In this document: piece after piece, positions 22,458 to 29,657 of the stretch
Numbering within the stretch: the first letter of the stretch is position 1
Layout of the letters: each line of letters starts with the position of its first letter
From: Acidimicrobiaceae bacterium
GTDB lineage: Bacteria; Actinomycetota; Acidimicrobiia; Acidimicrobiales; Palsa-688
Length of the DNA: 35,594 nucleotides
Direction: 5' to 3'
NCBI GenBank assembly: GCA_003166025.1
Contig: PMWT01000233.1
Location: 3,992 to 39,585, forward strand
The notes under the pieces: model-generated
What the model was told of the DNA's origin: nothing
The model's input: only the letters and a program-made list of their open reading frames with translations
The model's database searches: none
Program-made: the position numbers and the translations under genes

Positions 22458-23810
22458 GTGCTGGCTCTCTTGGACACGGCGACGGGCAATGTCGCCCGAC
22501 TGGAGCCCCGCGACCGGGGGCGGCTCTCGGTGTACCTGTGCGGGCCGACGGTCTCGGGCAGTCCCCACCTCGGCCACGGCCGTGCCAACGTCATCTGGGA
22601 CACGCTGCGCCGTTACCTGACCTGGAGCGGGCTGGAGGTCCGCTTCGTGTCCAACGTGACCGACATCGAGGACAAGATCATCGCCCGGGCGGCGCAGGAG
22701 AACTCGTCCACCGCGGAGGTGGCGGCTCGTTACGAGGCCCTCTGGTGGGACACCATGGCTGCCCTTGGCGTCGAGCGCCCCGACGCCGTGCCCCACGCCA
22801 CCGCCTACGTGGACGACATGGTGGGGCTGGTGGCGGACCTGGTCACGACCGGCTACGCCTATCAGGGCGGCGACGGTGTCTACTTCTCGACCGAGTCGTT
22901 GCCAGGCTACGGGCTGCTGGCGCGCCAGGACGTTGGCACCCTGCGGGCCGGCGCCCGCGTCGAAGCCGAACGGGATGCGGGCAAGCGCTCGCCACTGGAC
23001 TTTGCGCTGTGGAAGTTGGCCGCGCCCGGAGAGCCGGCGTGGCCGTCGCCGTGGGGGCCGGGGCGACCGGGCTGGCATACCGAGTGCGTGGTGATGTCGC
23101 TCGACCTGTTGGGCGAGGGTTTCGACCTCCACCTGGGTGGCCTCGACCTCGCCTTCCCCCATCATGAGAACGAGCGGGCCCAGGCGGTAGCCGCCGGCAA
23201 GGTGTTCGCCCGGCGCTGGGCCCACAACGGCATGGTGGTCGATGAGCGGGGCGAGAAGATGAGCAAGTCGTTGGGCAACATCACCTCCCTGCCTGACCTC
23301 GTGGCGCGTTATGGCGGGCGCACCCTACGGGCCCTCGTCCTGCAGGTGCATTACCGCTCGCCCATGAGCGTTACCGCCGAAGCGCTAGAGCAGGCTCAGG
23401 CGAACGTCGACCGGCTCGACAACTTTGCCCGGGAGACCCGGGACGCCGGCCCGGCCGCTCCCGACCCCGGCATGCTGGCCCGCTTCCGGGCTCGGCTCGA
23501 CGACGATTTCGATACGCCCGGCGCCCTGGCCGTCGTCTTCGCGGCCGTCCGGGACGCCCGGGCCGAGCCCGCCCGTGCTCCGGCTTTAGCGGCCGCGGTG
23601 AGGGAATGCTGCGAGGGGGCCTTCGGCCTTCGGTTGTGGCACGAAGAGGCGCCCCTGGGCCCGGAAGTGGTGGCCCTTGTTGCCCGCCGTGACGCGGCTC
23701 GGGTTAACAAGGACTGGGCCGCCGCTGATACCATCCGCGGCGAGCTGCAGGACATGGGGCTCGTCGTCGAAGACGGGCCCCATGGCACGGTTGTGCGCCG
23801 GGAGCGCTAG
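22458..23810 (+). CDS. cysS: Cysteine--tRNA ligase
   Basis: About 450 residues. YLCGPTVSGSPHLGHGR holds zinc ligand Cys28 and the HIGH-type HLGH (37-40). GWHTECVVMS and FPHHENERAQ give the remaining zinc ligands, EKMSKSLGN the KMSKS loop (267-271), and DDDFDTPGAL the DALR-like domain. It charges tRNA-Cys. The related MshC ligase of mycothiol synthesis is less likely because VSNVTDIEDKII, the SLGN after KMSKS and the C-terminal domain are CysRS-like. GTG at 22458 fits a leaderless transcript (TACCGT 7 nt before). It converges on the slipin gene 19 bp downstream. Confidence 0.93.
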   Translation: MLALLDTATGNVARLEPRDRGRLSVYLCGPTVSGSPHLGHGRANVIWDTLRRYLTWSGLEVRFVSNVTDIEDKIIARAAQENSSTAEVAARYEALWWDTMAALGVERPDAVPHATAYVDDMVGLVADLVTTGYAYQGGDGVYFSTESLPGYGLLARQDVGTLRAGARVEAERDAGKRSPLDFALWKLAAPGEPAWPSPWGPGRPGWHTECVVMSLDLLGEGFDLHLGGLDLAFPHHENERAQAVAAGKVFARRWAHNGMVVDERGEKMSKSLGNITSLPDLVARYGGRTLRALVLQVHYRSPMSVTAEALEQAQANVDRLDNFARETRDAGPAAPDPGMLARFRARLDDDFDTPGALAVVFAAVRDARAEPARAPALAAAVRECCEGAFGLRLWHEEAPLGPEVVALVARRDAARVNKDWAAADTIRGELQDMGLVVEDGPHGTVVRRER

Positions 23811-23829
23811 GACCGGGGTCGGGCCAGGC

Positions 23830-24735
23830 CTATTTGCGGGGACCGGCGGCATCCGGCATGACCACACCGTTGTGTGTGCCGTTGCTGTTGCCGTTGAGGA
23901 CACCGCTCAGCAGGCTCGTGAGCTCGACCGGTATGACGAACTTGGTCGACGGCGACGTCCCGATCTGTTTCAGGGTTTCCAGGTACTGCAGGGTCATGGT
24001 CGTCGTGTCGACGTCCCGGGCCACTTCGAGGATCCGTCGCAGTGCAGCCGCGAACCCCTGTGCGCGCAACTCGGCGCTTTGGCGCTCGCCCTCGGCCTGC
24101 AAGATGGACGACTGTTTCTGGCCTTCGGCCACCGTGACTGACGCCTGCTTTTGGCCTTCGGACTCGGTGATGATGGCTCGCCGAGACCGCTCGGCCGACA
24201 TCTGGCGGGTCATGGCCTCGAGCACCGCGGGAGGCGGCTTTATCTCCCGGACCTCAACGTTGGCCACCTTCACGCCCCAGCGTTCCGTGACGTCGTCAAG
24301 GCGTATGCGCAAGGCGCTGTTCATGTCCTCCCGCTTGGACAGGACATCGTCCAGGCTCATGTCGCCCACAACCGAGCGCAAGGTGGTGGAGGCGATGTTG
24401 ATGGCCGCGCCCTTGAAGTCCTGGACCGACAAGACAGAGGTCAACGGGTCGAGGACCTTGTAGAAAATGATGAAATCGATGGCGATGGCGGCATTGTCCT
24501 TGGTGATCGCCGTCTGATGGGGGATCTCCAGGTACTGCTCGCGTAGGTCCACCCATGAGATGCGGTCGGTCACGGGATTGATGATCGTAAGACCGGGCCC
24601 ACGGGCCCCCACAGCCCGGCCCAGACGGAACAGGACCACCCTCTGGTACTCCCGCACGATCTTGATGGAAACGGCCGCCAGGACTATGAGCCCGATTATC
24701 ACTATGGCGACGACGACCAGTATGGCGGTGGTCAC
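23830..24735 (-). CDS. Slipin/stomatin-like SPFH membrane protein
   Basis: 301 residues. One N-terminal helix (3-25) anchors an SPFH domain (YQRVVLFRLGRAVGARGPGL, DRISWVDLREQYLEIPHQTAITKDN, ATTLRSVVGDMSLDDVLSKRE) typical of prokaryotic slipins. A coiled coil follows with repeated EGQKQAS/EGQKQSS heptad-like units and AEGERQSAELRAQG. Such proteins scaffold membrane microdomains and are usually encoded with NfeD, as here (2-bp gap). GTG at 24735 has AAGGAG 5 nt upstream within the end of nfeD. The last 40 residues are Gly/Asn-rich and variable. Confidence 0.93.
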   Translation of the reverse strand: MTTAILVVVAIVIIGLIVLAAVSIKIVREYQRVVLFRLGRAVGARGPGLTIINPVTDRISWVDLREQYLEIPHQTAITKDNAAIAIDFIIFYKVLDPLTSVLSVQDFKGAAINIASTTLRSVVGDMSLDDVLSKREDMNSALRIRLDDVTERWGVKVANVEVREIKPPPAVLEAMTRQMSAERSRRAIITESEGQKQASVTVAEGQKQSSILQAEGERQSAELRAQGFAAALRRILEVARDVDTTTMTLQYLETLKQIGTSPSTKFVIPVELTSLLSGVLNGNSNGTHNGVVMPDAAGPRK

Positions 24736-24737
24736 TG

Positions 24738-25451
24738 CTACTCCTTCTCTAAGTTGTCCAAGCCCAGGGCGTCAGGCCCGGGGATGTTGCCGGCCTCCGA
24801 CCACACCACCAGCCGCACGCCTTCCACGCTCACCACGTGGACCGGAGCACCGGCGGGCAGGGGACCGCTCACAGACCGCACCGTCCAGGTCTCGTTGTTG
24901 ACCCGGGCTATGCCGGTCGGCGCCAACGCCGTGACGGCCACTCCGTCAGAGCCCGGCAGGGCGGCGGCACCCCGGGGTGCGAAGCTGGCGCGCCGGTAAG
25001 CGATGGCGGGCAACACGAGCGCCGCTGCCGGCACCGCCCCGAGGAAAGCGAGCACGGCCAACACCCACGCCGCCGGGGACCGCCAGCTCCCGGCCGATAC
25101 AGCGACGGCCCAGGCGGCGGCCAGCACCAGGACGGGGATAGGGACGAACCAGCCATGGCCACCGGCATGGACGCCGAGCACGATCACGCCCAGGACCGCC
25201 AGGGCCAGGACGGCACCGACCATCCAGGGCAACGCACCGGCGGCGACGATCGAGACGACTAGCACCGCCACCGCCAGCAAGGCAAAAACGGACACCACGG
25301 TGGTGACAAGGAGGCGGCGGGCTACGGCCATGTGGCGCAGCTCGGCGGCTGTCATGTCCGTCGGTCGCCCTCGCCCGCCGGAGGTGACAGGAGACGCCCT
25401 GTCATCGAGCTTGCCTGCGGGAAAACGGGACCGGAAGTTTGCGTCGGTCAT
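24738..25451 (-). CDS. Short NfeD-like membrane protein
   Basis: About 237 residues. A cytoplasmic N-terminus of about 45 residues precedes four hydrophobic helices (VVSVFALLAVAVLVVSIVAA, GAVLALAVLGVIVLG, PVLVLAAAWAVAVSA, VLAVLAFLGAVPAAALVLP). The C-terminal 65 residues form an OB-like NfeD domain (DGVAVTALAPTGIARVNNETWTVRS, VHVVSVEGVRLVV). The protease domain of long NfeD is absent. It is the usual partner of slipin. ATG at 25451 has GAGGAG 9 nt upstream. A TANNNT box (TATTGT, 25480-25475) lies a little further up, so this mRNA probably has a short leader. A more internal ATG (MTAAEL) is possible. Confidence 0.85.
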   Translation of the reverse strand: MTDANFRSRFPAGKLDDRASPVTSGGRGRPTDMTAAELRHMAVARRLLVTTVVSVFALLAVAVLVVSIVAAGALPWMVGAVLALAVLGVIVLGVHAGGHGWFVPIPVLVLAAAWAVAVSAGSWRSPAAWVLAVLAFLGAVPAAALVLPAIAYRRASFAPRGAAALPGSDGVAVTALAPTGIARVNNETWTVRSVSGPLPAGAPVHVVSVEGVRLVVWSEAGNIPGPDALGLDNLEKE

Positions 25452-25474
25452 ATTTACAGGCTCCTCTGGTAGCG

Positions 25475-25480
25475 ACAATA
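25475..25480 (-). promoter_or_regulatory. Candidate -10 box for the nfeD-slipin operon
   Basis: TATTGT on the minus strand fits TANNNT and sits 23 nt upstream of the nfeD ATG, leaving room for the GAGGAG ribosome site. No convincing -35 box. Confidence 0.35.
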
Positions 25481-25561
25481 AGCGTACCCCCAAGAAGCCG
25501 CCGGGCGGGGGGCGCTTTGTAGGTCTTGTCCACGGCCGGCGAAGGGCACGAGACTTGGGAC

Positions 25562-26044
25562 ATGGCGAACTCGAGCGCGGTCCGGGTGGAGACTTACCAC
25601 CCGGCTCACCGCGACGGTTTTGCCGCCGTGGTCTTGAGCGTGCTGTCCGAGTTCGGTTTCTCTTTCGACCCCGCCCTCGAGGCCGACCTGGACCGGCCCC
25701 ATGAGTGCTATGACGCGCTGTGGGTCGTCCTCGACAAGGAACTGGTCGTAGGCACGGTAGCGGTGCGCCGGCTTCCTGGCGGCGACGCCTCAGGCGAGGC
25801 CGAGCTGAAGCGCATGTACCTACTGCCCGGCTACCGCGGCATGGGCCTTGGCCGGGAGATGCTGGGAAAAGCCCTGGCGTGGGCACGTCTGGAGCAGGTA
25901 GAAGCGGTGCGCCTGGACACGTCGCCGACTATGGCGGGCGCCCAACGCCTCTACGAGGCCGCCGGGTTCCGCTCCTTTGGCTCACGCACAGAGGTGGGCG
26001 CCGAGGGTACCCGCTGCGAGCTGCTGTACCGCCTGGTGCTCTGA
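25562..26044 (+). CDS. GNAT-family N-acetyltransferase
   Basis: 160 residues. The GNAT core is visible: VVGTVAVRRLP (62-72), AELKRMYLLPGYRGMGLGREML with the acetyl-CoA loop RGMGLG (92-97), VRLDTSPTMAGAQRLYEAAGFRSFG. It transfers an acetyl group from acetyl-CoA to an unknown amine. The start ATG 25562 has no good ribosome site, and a TTG at 25526 would add 12 unconserved residues. It is 110 bp divergent from nfeD and 78 bp upstream of the peroxiredoxin gene, which has its own promoter candidate. Substrate cannot be predicted. Confidence 0.9.
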   Translation: MANSSAVRVETYHPAHRDGFAAVVLSVLSEFGFSFDPALEADLDRPHECYDALWVVLDKELVVGTVAVRRLPGGDASGEAELKRMYLLPGYRGMGLGREMLGKALAWARLEQVEAVRLDTSPTMAGAQRLYEAAGFRSFGSRTEVGAEGTRCELLYRLVL

Positions 26045-26086
26045 CCAAGACGCCTGCCGCTGTCAGTGCCGTGTGCCGGCCCCGTT

Positions 26087-26092
26087 TAGACT
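26087..26092 (+). promoter_or_regulatory. Candidate -10 box for the peroxiredoxin gene
   Basis: TAGACT fits TANNNT and lies 30 nt before the ATG at 26123, leaving space for the AAAGGAG ribosome site. No clear -35 box. Confidence 0.4.
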
Positions 26093-26122
26093 TTGGCTGG
26101 CGAAACAGCAAAGGAGCCCGAG

Positions 26123-26608
26123 ATGACCATCGCAGTAGGGGACAGCATCCCAGACGTCCGGCTAAGGCTGATCGGAACGCTTTCCAGCGAGCAGGTGAGC
26201 ACGGCCGATGTCCTGGGCAAGGGCCGCGTTGTGCTCTTCGGTGTGCCTGCCGCCTTTAGCCCGACCTGTTCGGACGTGCACCTTCCCGGTTTCATCGCGC
26301 ACGCCGAAGAACTTCACGCCCGCGGCGTGGACCGCATTTTCTGCGTATCGGTCAACGACCATTACGTGATGGCGGCGTGGGGCCGCTCCCAGGGGACTGG
26401 GGACAAGGTGTCGCTGTTGGCCGACGGCAACGGCGACCTCGCTCGAGCCCTGGGCCTCGACATCGACTTGTCGGCTAACGGCATGGGCACTCGGAACCGA
26501 CGCTATGCCGCCGTACTGGACGACGGGGTCGTCACCCACCTGGCGCTCGAAGACCGTACGGGCCTCGAGGTGAGCACGGCGGAGGCCGTGTTGAGCGCAT
26601 TGGGTTGA
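26123..26608 (+). CDS. Prx5-type peroxiredoxin
   Basis: 161 residues. The thioredoxin-fold start IAVGDSIPDVRL is followed by VVLFGVPAAFSPTCSDVHLPGF with peroxidatic Cys49 in PAAFSPTC (Ser for the usual Thr of PxxxTxxC). FCVSVNDHYVMAAWG and RNRRYAAVLDDGVV are Prx5-like. It reduces hydroperoxides; a second cysteine sits in RIFCVSVND, but whether it resolves is unclear. ATG at 26123 is fixed by AAAGGAG 6 nt upstream. The stop codon lies in a 14-bp tandem repeat, so a few C-terminal residues are duplicated sequence. Confidence 0.92.
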   Translation: MTIAVGDSIPDVRLRLIGTLSSEQVSTADVLGKGRVVLFGVPAAFSPTCSDVHLPGFIAHAEELHARGVDRIFCVSVNDHYVMAAWGRSQGTGDKVSLLADGNGDLARALGLDIDLSANGMGTRNRRYAAVLDDGVVTHLALEDRTGLEVSTAEAVLSALG

Positions 26609-26623
26609 GCGCATTGGGTTGAG
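26591..26623 (+). repeat. 14-bp tandem repeat across the peroxiredoxin stop codon
   Basis: TTGAGCGCATTGGG occurs at 26591 and 26605, with a third partial TTGAG at 26619. The second copy provides the TGA stop at 26606-26608. As 14 is not a multiple of 3, extra copies change the frame of the tail. Confidence 0.85.
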
Positions 26624-26803
26624 ATCAGGCCCGCCGACCCTCCCCAACGGCACCTTCGTTGCTCGGGCCGGCCAAGTTGTGCGCTGCCTACCACTGTCCG
26701 TGGTTACCTTCCTCCTTCGGGAACTGTTCTTTTGGCCAGGTTGCCGCCGGGGAGGCTCCGGTATGTCGTCCTGGTTACCGGCTTAGCCCTGCCCGAATAG
26801 GTG

Positions 26804-26809
26804 TATAAA
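26804..26809 (+). promoter_or_regulatory. TATAAA -10 box upstream of the GGDEF gene
   Basis: TATAAA, with TG immediately before it, stands out in this GC-rich setting. It faces the GGDEF gene. No -35 consensus lies 16-18 bp upstream, so it may act as an extended -10 promoter. Confidence 0.4.
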
Positions 26810-26962
26810 GGGCGGTGAGCTCGTCCGCTCGCCCACCTTTCACACGTTTCGTCGATACCCCGGTAGCGCCACCGGAACCGTATACGGCGACCACTATCCG
26901 TAGCATTCCAGTCGCTCCGGTCGCTGCCCGGCCCTGGCGTGGGTATCGTGCCAAGTCAAGGC

Positions 26963-26982
26963 CGTAATTGGACGTAATTGGC
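26963..26982 (+). repeat. Two-copy 10-bp direct repeat in the GGDEF leader
   Basis: CGTAATTGGA (26963-26972) and CGTAATTGGC (26973-26982) are adjacent copies, locally AT-rich. They could be an operator or a replication slip; nothing decides between these. Confidence 0.6.
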
Positions 26983-27045
26983 TTCCCGACGGGCCCCATC
27001 TACGAGCACCCAACTTTTGGTCTTTGGGCGAAGAGGTACAAGTCT

Positions 27046-28056
27046 TTGAACGAGTTCAATACTCCAGCAGCTGAGGGCCAGACCGGGCCCGAGGTTGGCG
27101 CGACGCCGCCCGGCGGCGCCGGTTCGGGACCGCCGCAGGCAGAGGCCCCGAGCGACACCTCTCCGCCGGACGAGGCCCGTTCGTCCGCGGTCTTAGGCGG
27201 CGCCGCTGTCGGTTCCCCAAGCTTCGGCCGGGATGCGGGGGCGAGCCACACCGGTTGGCGCCAAGACATCGACGGCGCGCTTGGGGAACTGCCCAGCCTG
27301 CTGGCCCGCTCGGCGACGGGCCTCGAGTTCATTTACCAGTCGCTCGAACTGATGGCCGCCCGCTATGGGCTGCGTGACCTGGTCGTGGTGGTGGACCGGC
27401 CCGATCGTCACCAGATTTTCCGTCTGGGCCGGGCCCCGCTCGAGTTCAGCCGTGAGCCGCTCCCGTCGTACTTGACGGCTGCGTTTGCCGGGCGTCCGGG
27501 CCTGTACGCCGAACCGCCGGTCGTCGGACCACTGGCCGCCGCCTGCCTCACGAGCCTGGTCGAACTCGCCCTTCGCCTCGACCTGCTCACCCATGACGCC
27601 AGTCACGACGCCCTTACCGGCCTGCTTAATCGCCGCAGTTACGAACTGCTTCTCGATCAGGCCGTCAGCCGGGCGCGCCGCTACGGGTGGCCTTTCGCCC
27701 TGGTCGTGCTCGACCTGGACGACTTCAAGGTTGTTAACGACCGCTACGGGCATGCTGCGGGCGACGCGGCCCTGCGCGCCGTCGGCGCGGAGCTACGGGC
27801 CGCCTTGCGAGGCGGCGACGTCGCCGCCCGCCTGGGCGGCGACGAGTTCGCCCTGCTCGTCGTGGGAGTAGAGAACGTGGCTTCGCTCTCACCCCTTCTC
27901 GGCCGCCTGAAACGGGCTCTGGAGCGCGCTGTCCCGGAGACGACAGTGGGTTTCTCGGTCGGGGTCGCCTGCTTCCCATCCGATACCGACGACCCCGACG
28001 CTTTGACCGGGCTCGCCGACGAGCGCCTTTATGCGGCCAAGGCCACCATTGGATGA
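27046..28056 (+). CDS. Diguanylate cyclase (GGDEF) with GAF-like sensor region
   Basis: 336 residues from TTG 27046, which has AGAGG 9 nt upstream; TTG 26968 would add 26 residues. Residues 1-75 are low-complexity Pro/Gly/Ala. Residues about 80-180 have a GAF-like pattern (GLEFIYQSLELMAARYGLRDLVVVVDRP). The GGDEF domain (about 185-335) is complete: DALTGLLNRRSYE, DLDDFKVVND (223-232), and RGGD-x5-GGDEF with the active site at 264-268 and an RxxD inhibitory site at 255-258. It should make c-di-GMP in the cytoplasm, with product inhibition. No membrane helix is evident. The next gene follows after 10 bp. Confidence 0.9.
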   Translation: MNEFNTPAAEGQTGPEVGATPPGGAGSGPPQAEAPSDTSPPDEARSSAVLGGAAVGSPSFGRDAGASHTGWRQDIDGALGELPSLLARSATGLEFIYQSLELMAARYGLRDLVVVVDRPDRHQIFRLGRAPLEFSREPLPSYLTAAFAGRPGLYAEPPVVGPLAAACLTSLVELALRLDLLTHDASHDALTGLLNRRSYELLLDQAVSRARRYGWPFALVVLDLDDFKVVNDRYGHAAGDAALRAVGAELRAALRGGDVAARLGGDEFALLVVGVENVASLSPLLGRLKRALERAVPETTVGFSVGVACFPSDTDDPDALTGLADERLYAAKATIG

Positions 28057-28066
28057 GGCCGCGCCG

Positions 28067-28627
28067 GTGAAGGACGCCCTTGAGCTCGAACTGCGCCAGC
28101 TCACCGGGGTGTGGTTCGTCTCTTTTTCCGACCAGGACGGCCTTACCGTCATTGAGATAGTGGTCGGCCCGGGCACCGATCCCGCCCGCGTACGCGAGGA
28201 GGCGACGCGCTGCGCCGTCACTCACCTGGAAGAGCCGGCTGAGATACGCATCCTTGTGCCGCCTCGCGAGCAAACCCTCCCCAGCCGTCGCGAGAGGGTG
28301 AAGCTTGTCCTCGTGCTGCCCAGTGATGGTGGGGCGGCCATCGAGGTGCAACTGTCCCGAGGCTTCCAGCGCTGTTCGACCAGGGCCGTCGCCGGCGACA
28401 CGGCCGCCGTCGGCCGGGCGGTGGTCGAAGCTCTTCGGGGCCTGGGCGCCAACGCCCCCTTCGATGTCGTGGGCATCCACGCCCTGCCTTCGGACTGGGG
28501 GGCAGGGTTGCTGGCCGTTCTAAAGGACACCACTACCGGAGAACTACGCCGCGGGGTCGCCACCGGGCGAGCTCCCGCAGATGCTGCTGCGCGCGCTGTC
28601 CTGGCTGCTCTCAATCGGTCGGTGTAG
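28067..28627 (+). CDS. Unidentified small protein downstream of the GGDEF gene
   Basis: About 186 residues from GTG 28067, which has GAGG 8 nt upstream. ATG 28031 would overlap the GGDEF gene and add 12 residues. No family was recognised. The N-terminal 60 residues look like a compact alpha/beta unit (LELELRQLTGVWFVSFSDQDGLTVIEIVVG, then a helix and AEIRILVPP). A second beta/alpha unit follows (RVKLVLVLPSDGGAAIEVQLSRG, AVVEALRGLGANAPFDVVGIHALP), ending in an alanine-rich helix (ADAAARAVLAALNRSV). No signal peptide or membrane helix. Close coupling suggests a functional link to c-di-GMP signalling, which is only inference. Confidence 0.7.
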   Translation: MKDALELELRQLTGVWFVSFSDQDGLTVIEIVVGPGTDPARVREEATRCAVTHLEEPAEIRILVPPREQTLPSRRERVKLVLVLPSDGGAAIEVQLSRGFQRCSTRAVAGDTAAVGRAVVEALRGLGANAPFDVVGIHALPSDWGAGLLAVLKDTTTGELRRGVATGRAPADAAARAVLAALNRSV

Positions 28628-28738
28628 CGCCGCCCGGGCCGGCTCGTCGGGAAGCCGAAAGCCCGGCGAAGCTCGACCGGTCCTCGGTCCGCAGTCGGCG
28701 GGCCCAGCTTTTGGCCCCGTTAAGACAAACTGGGCGGG

Positions 28739-29557
28739 ATGGTAGTGGGAGGCAACGTTGAGGAGCTGTCGCAGCACTTCGCTGCGCTCCTGAGCGGCGG
28801 GACCGGGAGCCTGGTGCAACGCTCGCCCCTGGGGTTCATAGTGGCCTTCGGCGCCGGGATCGTCTCTTTTCTCTCGCCGTGCGTCCTGCCCTTGGTGCCC
28901 TCTTACCTATCGATGATGTCCGGCGTCGGGGTCGCCGACCTCCCGGGGGAGCAAACCCGGCGGGCCCGGGTGCTGTGGTCGACCCTGCTGTTCGTGGCCG
29001 GTTTCAGCGTCGTTTTCGCCCTTCTCGAGGCAACCGCCAACGCCGTGTCCGGTCCTTTGCGCGACCACAGGCTTGTCCTCGAAGACATCGCCGGTGCCCT
29101 GATCGTCGTCATGGGACTGGTAGTTGCGGGTGTCCTGCGAGTACCTCGTCTGCAGAGCGAGCACCGCTTGACCCTTAGGCCTTCCCGTCTCGGCCCGTGG
29201 GCGGCCCCGCTCATGGGCATGACCTTCGCCTTCGGCTGGACGCCCTGCATAACTCCGGTCCTGGCGGCCGTGCTCGGGCTGGCCTCGACGGGCGGGACCC
29301 TGGTCCGGGGCGAGGAGATGCTGATCGCCTACTCGCTAGGCCTGGGGGTCCCGTTCATCTTGACCGGCCTGGCGTTCGGGCGCCTCTCAGGTGCTCTAGC
29401 GTTCGCCCGCCGCCACTCCCGGGCCGTCAGCGCCGGCTCTGGCCTTGTCATGGCTGCGCTCGGGGTCCTTCTCATCACCGGTGAGGTTGGTGTCGTCTCT
29501 TCGTGGTCTTCCAGCCTTCTCCATGATGTCGGTCTCGGGACGCTGGCCACCGGATGA
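28739..29557 (+). CDS. ccdA: CcdA-type thiol-disulfide transporter
   Basis: 272 residues, six or more membrane helices. The two redox cysteines sit in mirrored motifs typical of CcdA: SFLSPCVLPLVPSYLS (Cys48) and FGWTPCITPVLAAVL (Cys170). CcdA passes electrons from cytoplasmic thioredoxin across the membrane to CcmG and CcmH, keeping the haem-binding cysteines of apocytochrome c reduced. It leads the ccm gene run on the same strand, 100 bp before ccmA. ATG at 28739 lacks a clear ribosome site; a GTG two codons in is equivalent. Confidence 0.92.
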   Translation: MVVGGNVEELSQHFAALLSGGTGSLVQRSPLGFIVAFGAGIVSFLSPCVLPLVPSYLSMMSGVGVADLPGEQTRRARVLWSTLLFVAGFSVVFALLEATANAVSGPLRDHRLVLEDIAGALIVVMGLVVAGVLRVPRLQSEHRLTLRPSRLGPWAAPLMGMTFAFGWTPCITPVLAAVLGLASTGGTLVRGEEMLIAYSLGLGVPFILTGLAFGRLSGALAFARRHSRAVSAGSGLVMAALGVLLITGEVGVVSSWSSSLLHDVGLGTLATG

Positions 29558-29657
29558 GCTGGGCCGGCACTGCTCTTGACGTCTATCGGACAGTGGTCCG
29601 CCCCCGCCCTGGCCGAGGTCGCTACGGCGTGATCGTCGCTAGGATTTGACGGCGGCC

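Larger units (their letters stand above)
26609..27045 (+). other. 437-bp gene-free region upstream of the GGDEF gene
   Basis: No convincing coding region on either strand. Contents: a CCGGTA/TACCGG stem (26758-26763 with 26776-26781, 12-nt loop); TATAAA at 26804-26809, the best -10 match here, preceded by TG; and GGGCG..GAGC/GCTCGCCC (26810-26833), a bulged hairpin near the predicted transcript start. Further down are CCGGT/ACCGG and CCGTATACGG small hairpins (about 26870-26886). The resulting leader to the TTG at 27046 would be about 230 nt. No known riboswitch consensus was recognised. A translated start further up (TTG 26968) cannot be excluded. Confidence 0.5.

Noticed and set aside
22437-23225. 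Extension of valS upstream to a 1142-residue protein
   Set aside because: The extra frame runs antisense to the conserved N-terminal half of cysS and contains no conserved ValRS sequence; ATG 22436 fits the family start.
22458-23810. MshC (mycothiol ligase) instead of CysS
   Set aside because: The zinc and KMSKS regions, VSNVTDIEDKII and the C-terminal DALR-like region are CysRS-like; length is also that of CysRS.
26609-27045. c-di-GMP riboswitch or tRNA gene
   Set aside because: No GEMM-type consensus and no tRNA T-loop or cloverleaf seen by eye on either strand; a covariance search would be decisive.
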